From: JANYCG01 sp031386665 | GTDB taxonomy: Bacteria > Pseudomonadota > Gammaproteobacteria > Burkholderiales > Burkholderiaceae_C | Length of the DNA stretch: 9,449 nucleotides | NCBI GenBank assembly: GCA_031386665.1 | Contig: JANNCN010000036.1 | Location: forward strand, 1 to 9,449 | Reading direction: 5' to 3' | Part shown: one piece after another, positions 6,903-9,449 of the stretch | How the letters are laid out: each line of letters starts with the position of its first letter | Position numbering within the stretch: the stretch's first letter is position 1 | The notes under the pieces: generated by a model | What the model was told of the DNA's origin: nothing | The model's input: only the letters and a program-made list of their open reading frames with translations | The model's database searches: none | Program-made: the position numbers and the translations under genes

Positions 6903-6986
6903 TATCAACTAAATTAGCATCTAGCTCTCGTACTATATAGATAGTTTGCTATGTATTGAATAGCATTTAAAACCACCCAACTCGAC
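6903..6986. other. AT-rich intergenic stretch with short inverted repeats
   Basis: These 84 bases are much richer in A and T than the coding DNA around them. They contain CTATATAG (6933-6940) and GCTAT/ATAGC arms around a seven-base loop (6948-6964). No gene is seen. It may be a decayed intergenic repeat or simply a spacer holding the 3' end of rluC mRNA. Confidence 0.4.
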
Positions 6987-8033
6987 CTAATTGATTCGAT
7001 CCTCAGGCATTCCTGAATTCCAGAATTCGTCCGCCAAGTCTGGCGGCAATTTTGATACCAACTCCAAGCGCGCACGGGTTGCCGGGTGATCCAGTTGCAG
7101 GCGCCAGGCGTGCAGGTACATGCGCTTCAGGCCGCGCTTTTGCAAAGTCTTGTTCAGCTCAAAGTCGCCATATTTGTCGTCGCCTGCAATCGGAAAGCCT
7201 TCGCTGGCCAAATGCACCCTGATTTGATGGGTGCGCCCAGTTTTGATGGTGACTTCGAGCTGGGTGAAATTCACGCTCTTTTTGGCGATTTTGACCAGCG
7301 TCACTGATTTCATGCCGTCCGGGTCGTCCTTATGGGTCACTCTGACGCGCCGCTCGCCCTCCATGCCCCCCACCGAAGGCAATACGAACTTGACCAAAGG
7401 CCGATCCAGCACCTTTTTATTCCCTGGCCATTGCCCTGCCACCAGGGCCAGGTAGGTTTTGCCGGTTTCGCGTGCCCTGAACTGGTCCTGCAGGCTAACC
7501 AGTGCGCTGCGCTTTTTGGCGATCAGCAAAATGCCGCTGGTTTCGCGGTCGAGGCGGTGCACCAACTCTAAAAACGGCGCTTGGGGCCGGGCGCGGCGCA
7601 ATTGCTCGATCACGCCAAAGCTCACGCCGCTACCTCCATGCACGGCCACCCCGGCGGGTTTGTCCAAGGCGATGAAATGCTCGTCTTCGTACAAAACGGC
7701 AAAATCGCGGGCGGGCGCGGGGTTGTCCAGCTTTTCAGCCACTTTCTCTGAAATGCGAACCGGTGGCAGGCGCACCACGTCGCCCACTGCCACCCGCGTG
7801 TCAGCCTGAACCCGGCCCTTGTTGATGCGCACCTCGCCGCTTCGAATAATGCGGTAAACGTGCGTTTTGGGCACGCCTTTGAGGTGGCGCATCAAAAAGT
7901 TGTCGAGCCGCTGGCCGTCGAAATTCTCGTCCACGACGACTTGGCTGGAAGAAGCCGAAGCAGGAGCCGAAGCATGTGGAACAGCCGAAGGTGGTGCAGG
8001 AGCGGCCAGATTGGCCTCTATAATGTGATTCAC
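6987..8033 (-). CDS. rluC: 23S rRNA pseudouridine synthase RluC
   Basis: This RluA-family enzyme converts specific uridines of 23S rRNA to pseudouridine (positions 955, 2504 and 2580 in E. coli). The 348-aa protein has an S4 RNA-binding domain at about 36-95 (QRLDNFLMRHLKGVPKTHVY through the VRLPP segment) and the catalytic motif HRLDRETSG at 159-167, with Asp162 the catalytic residue. The third family motif, KTGRTHQIRVHL, is at 264-275. The first 30 residues are Ala/Pro/Ser-rich and not part of the fold, making it a little longer than E. coli RluC (319 aa). The start is GTG at 8031-8033. It is the only start that keeps the S4 domain whole, because an in-frame stop lies 13 codons upstream. 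No strong Shine-Dalgarno is visible. It diverges from rne as in E. coli. RluD is excluded mainly by this context. Confidence 0.92.
   Translation of the reverse strand: MNHIIEANLAAPAPPSAVPHASAPASASSSQVVVDENFDGQRLDNFLMRHLKGVPKTHVYRIIRSGEVRINKGRVQADTRVAVGDVVRLPPVRISEKVAEKLDNPAPARDFAVLYEDEHFIALDKPAGVAVHGGSGVSFGVIEQLRRARPQAPFLELVHRLDRETSGILLIAKKRSALVSLQDQFRARETGKTYLALVAGQWPGNKKVLDRPLVKFVLPSVGGMEGERRVRVTHKDDPDGMKSVTLVKIAKKSVNFTQLEVTIKTGRTHQIRVHLASEGFPIAGDDKYGDFELNKTLQKRGLKRMYLHAWRLQLDHPATRARLELVSKLPPDLADEFWNSGMPEDRIN
8019..8024 (+). promoter_or_regulatory. Perfect TATAAT hexamer, possible distal rne promoter
   Basis: TATAAT lies in the first codons of rluC, pointing toward rne. A small inverted repeat, GGCCA-gat-TGGCC (8004-8016), lies just upstream. 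No recognisable -35 is present at 16-18 bp, so the assignment is uncertain. Use of it would give rne a leader of roughly 625 nt. A weaker alternative is TTGACG at 8283-8288 with AATAAA at 8308-8313. Confidence 0.4.
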
Positions 8034-8237
8034 TAGCGTTAGGCTGTAAGTGGTTGATTTAACTGAAAGTTAGACCGTCGATTTAACTCTAAACAAGAGC
8101 TAAACCTGATTTTGGTTGGCTTTTGATTTGATTTTGATCTGCTTCGGCGCGGAATTGAATTTTAGTTCACCGCCAGCACCGTGACCCCGAAAAGCCCCGC
8201 TAGACAAGTCGATGCCGCCGCCCGAACGGGACTCAAG

Positions 8238-8258
8238 CCGCAAGCCAAATGCTTGCGG
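8238..8258 (+). other. Stem-loop in the rne leader (8-bp stem)
   Basis: CCGCAAGC (8238-8245) and GCTTGCGG (8251-8258) are perfect complements around the loop CAAAT. No T-tract follows, so it is not a terminator. It is the most stable-looking single hairpin of the leader. Confidence 0.6.
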
Positions 8259-8437
8259 TGGTTTGCCAATCGGGGGGTTCAGTTGACGCCTTGAATGATT
8301 GATACGGAATAAAGTAGTTTGCAGACTCAAGCGCTGCAAACGGAATGAAGCGAAATGTTTGTGCTGTTAAGTTTGATCGACGTTTGCTGGAGGGGCCTCA
8401 TCGCTCGTCTGACAGGCGTTTGTCAACTTCTAACCCC

Positions 8438-8480
8438 TGCCAAACGGACCAAGCCGGCTATGAAACTCATAGCATTGGCA
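8438..8480 (+). other. Nested stem-loop in the rne leader
   Basis: GCTATGA (8457-8463) pairs with TCATAGC (8467-8473) over a three-base loop. TGCCAA (8438-8443) pairs with TTGGCA (8475-8480) to close an outer stem. Both stems are perfect and could form together, giving a long hairpin with a large one-sided internal loop. Confidence 0.5.
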
Positions 8481-8591
8481 AAAACCCATCCCCTCGCTCC
8501 CCTCCCCGCGCCCCTACTGCAACTCAAGCTCTGAGTGGCAGTTCTCTCGGCAATTCCTCCTCACTTCAAAGCGTCATCTACGGCATCTTTA

Positions 8592-8630
8592 GCCCGATAA
8601 AGGGCATGTTGGCTCCGCACCCCTGCGGAG
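8592..8630 (+). other. Two tandem stem-loops just upstream of the rne ribosome binding site
   Basis: GCCC/GGGC arms (8592-8595, 8602-8605) enclose GATAAA. Then CTCCGCA/TGCGGAG arms (8613-8619, 8624-8630) enclose CCCC in a perfect 7-bp stem. The second ends 14 bases before the Shine-Dalgarno, close enough to influence ribosome entry or RNase E access. Confidence 0.55.
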
Positions 8631-8644
8631 TGAAGTATCGAAAG

Positions 8645-8649
8645 AGGAG
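8645..8649 (+). promoter_or_regulatory. Ribosome binding site of rne
   Basis: AGGAG lies eight bases before the ATG at 8658, which supports that start. Confidence 0.8.
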
Positions 8650-8657
8650 ACGCAACC

Positions 8658-9449
8658 ATGAAACGGATGCTGATTAACGCAACCCAGGCCGAAGAACGCC
8701 GCCTGGCCATTGTTGACGGGCAAAAACTGCTCGACTACGAAATCGAAATTGAAGGCCGCGAACAGCGCAAAGGCAACATCTACAAAGCGGTCGTCACCCG
8801 CGTAGAGCCGTCGCTAGAGGCCTGTTTTGTTGACTACGGCGAAGACCGCCATGGCTTTTTGCCATTCAAAGAAATATCCAAACAGTATTTTGCCCAAGGC
8901 GTGTCAGTCAGCCAGGCGCGCATTCAAGACGCGATTCGCGAAGGCCAGGAACTGTTGGTTCAGGTCGAAAAAGAAGAACGCGGCAACAAAGGCGCGGCGC
9001 TCACCACCTTCGTCTCCCTTGCGGGCCGTTACGTGGTTTTGATGCCCAACAACCCGCGTGGCGGTGGCGTCAGCCGTCGCATTGAAGGCGAAGACCGCGC
9101 TGATTTGAAAGAAGCGCTGGACCAGCTCGAATACCCCAATGGCATGAGCATCATCGCCCGCACTGCTGGCATTGGCCGCGCTGCGCCCGAGCTGCAATGG
9201 GACTTGAACTATTTGCTCAAGCTCTGGACAGCCATTGACGGCGCTGCCAAAGGCGGCAAAGGCGCCTACCTGATTTACCAGGAGTCGTCATTGGTGATTC
9301 GCGCCATTCGCGATTACTTCAACCACGACATTGGCGACATCCTGATCGACACCGACGACGTGTACGACCAGGCGCAGCAGTTCATGGCGCACGTGATGCC
9401 CGAACACGCCGCCCGCGTCAAGCGTTACCGCGATGACGCGCCGCTGTTC
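8658..9449 (+). CDS. rne: Ribonuclease E, N-terminal 264 codons (3' end outside window)
   Basis: RNase E is the main endoribonuclease of mRNA decay and of rRNA and tRNA processing, and the scaffold of the degradosome. I translated 264 open codons from ATG 8658 to the window edge. The start MKRMLINATQAEERRLAIVDG is nearly the E. coli N-terminus. The S1 RNA-binding domain covers about 37-119 (IYKAVVTRVEPSLEACFVDYG and HGFLPFKEIS). The 5'-monophosphate sensor pocket is visible as ARTAG, with Arg168-Thr169 matching E. coli Arg169-Thr170. The DNase-I-like catalytic domain with its two metal-binding aspartates, the zinc link and the scaffold tail lie beyond the window. The N-terminus fits RNase E better than its shorter paralogue RNase G. 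A strong Shine-Dalgarno and a long structured leader precede it. Confidence 0.95.
   Translation, partial: MKRMLINATQAEERRLAIVDGQKLLDYEIEIEGREQRKGNIYKAVVTRVEPSLEACFVDYGEDRHGFLPFKEISKQYFAQGVSVSQARIQDAIREGQELLVQVEKEERGNKGAALTTFVSLAGRYVVLMPNNPRGGGVSRRIEGEDRADLKEALDQLEYPNGMSIIARTAGIGRAAPELQWDLNYLLKLWTAIDGAAKGGKGAYLIYQESSLVIRAIRDYFNHDIGDILIDTDDVYDQAQQFMAHVMPEHAARVKRYRDDAPLF

Larger units (their letters stand above)
8034..8657 (+). promoter_or_regulatory. rne upstream region: probable long structured 5' leader, also the rluC promoter region
   Basis: These 624 bp hold no convincing gene: frames at 8100-8339 (minus) and 8345-8677 (plus) encode compositionally odd proteins without recognisable motifs. 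From the rluC side there is a 12-base direct repeat (8053-8064 and 8077-8088). A U-rich run follows at about 8106-8142. Clean stem-loops then lie at 8238-8258, 8457-8473 (inside an outer stem 8438-8480), 8592-8605 and 8613-8630. E. coli rne has a long leader whose hairpins let RNase E control its own mRNA decay; a similar role here is inferred from the shared gene order and the structure. Confidence 0.6.

Noticed and set aside
8100..8339. A 79-codon minus-strand frame between rne and rluC
   Set aside because: No motif and a Lys/Gln/Asn-rich tail caused by the T-rich run; no upstream signal supports it.
8345..8677. A 110-codon plus-strand frame upstream of rne
   Set aside because: It overlaps the rne Shine-Dalgarno and start in another frame, has no good ribosome binding site and a composition unlike a folded protein. 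The structured leader explains the region better.
1..9449. tRNA, rRNA, CRISPR array, insertion sequence, attachment site, toxin-antitoxin or phage defence genes
   Set aside because: I found no supporting sequence for any of these. All large frames are accounted for by sugar-use and RNA-metabolism genes.

Overview
The window reads as chromosome of a betaproteobacterium, most likely of the order Burkholderiales and perhaps the family Comamonadaceae. This rests on moderately GC-rich coding DNA, on the style of the RNase E and RluC proteins, and on the divergent rluC/rne pair. The species cannot be named from the sequence. No tRNA, rRNA, insertion sequence or CRISPR array was seen.

Bases 1-6870 form a sucrose-use locus with the same gene content as the sux locus of Xanthomonas. 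On the minus strand, in transcription order, lie a TonB-dependent outer-membrane receptor (3063-5387), a GH13_4 amylosucrase or sucrose hydrolase (1020-2900) and an SLC45/GPH-type MFS sugar symporter (999 down to the window edge, 3' end missing). A LacI-family regulator (5758-6870) is divergent on the plus strand. The expected route is sucrose capture across the outer membrane, proton-coupled entry across the inner membrane, and cleavage in the cytoplasm to fructose plus glucose or glucan. The LacI protein would sense sucrose or a derivative. A perfect 16-bp palindrome with a central CG step (5486-5501), plus a degenerate second copy 76 bp away, are good operator candidates. A strong hairpin with a T-tract lies between receptor and amylosucrase and could make the receptor more abundant than the enzyme.

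Bases 6871-6986 are a short AT-rich gap between two convergent genes, with a symmetric hairpin straight after the regulator's stop codon.

Bases 6987-9449 are housekeeping RNA-metabolism genes: rluC on the minus strand (GTG start) and, divergent from it, the first 264 codons of rne (RNase E). The 624-bp gap between them has no convincing gene. It holds a U-rich stretch and several clean stem-loops, fitting a long structured 5' leader on rne. Escherichia coli has the same divergent rluC/rne pair, with an autoregulatory rne leader.

The points most worth a second look are: amylosucrase acceptor-site arginines that appear to be replaced; the hairpin inside the sucrose operon; the operator pair overlapping a Fur-like half site; a possible leaderless 24-codon reading frame that overlaps the regulator's start as ATGA; and the structured rne leader.
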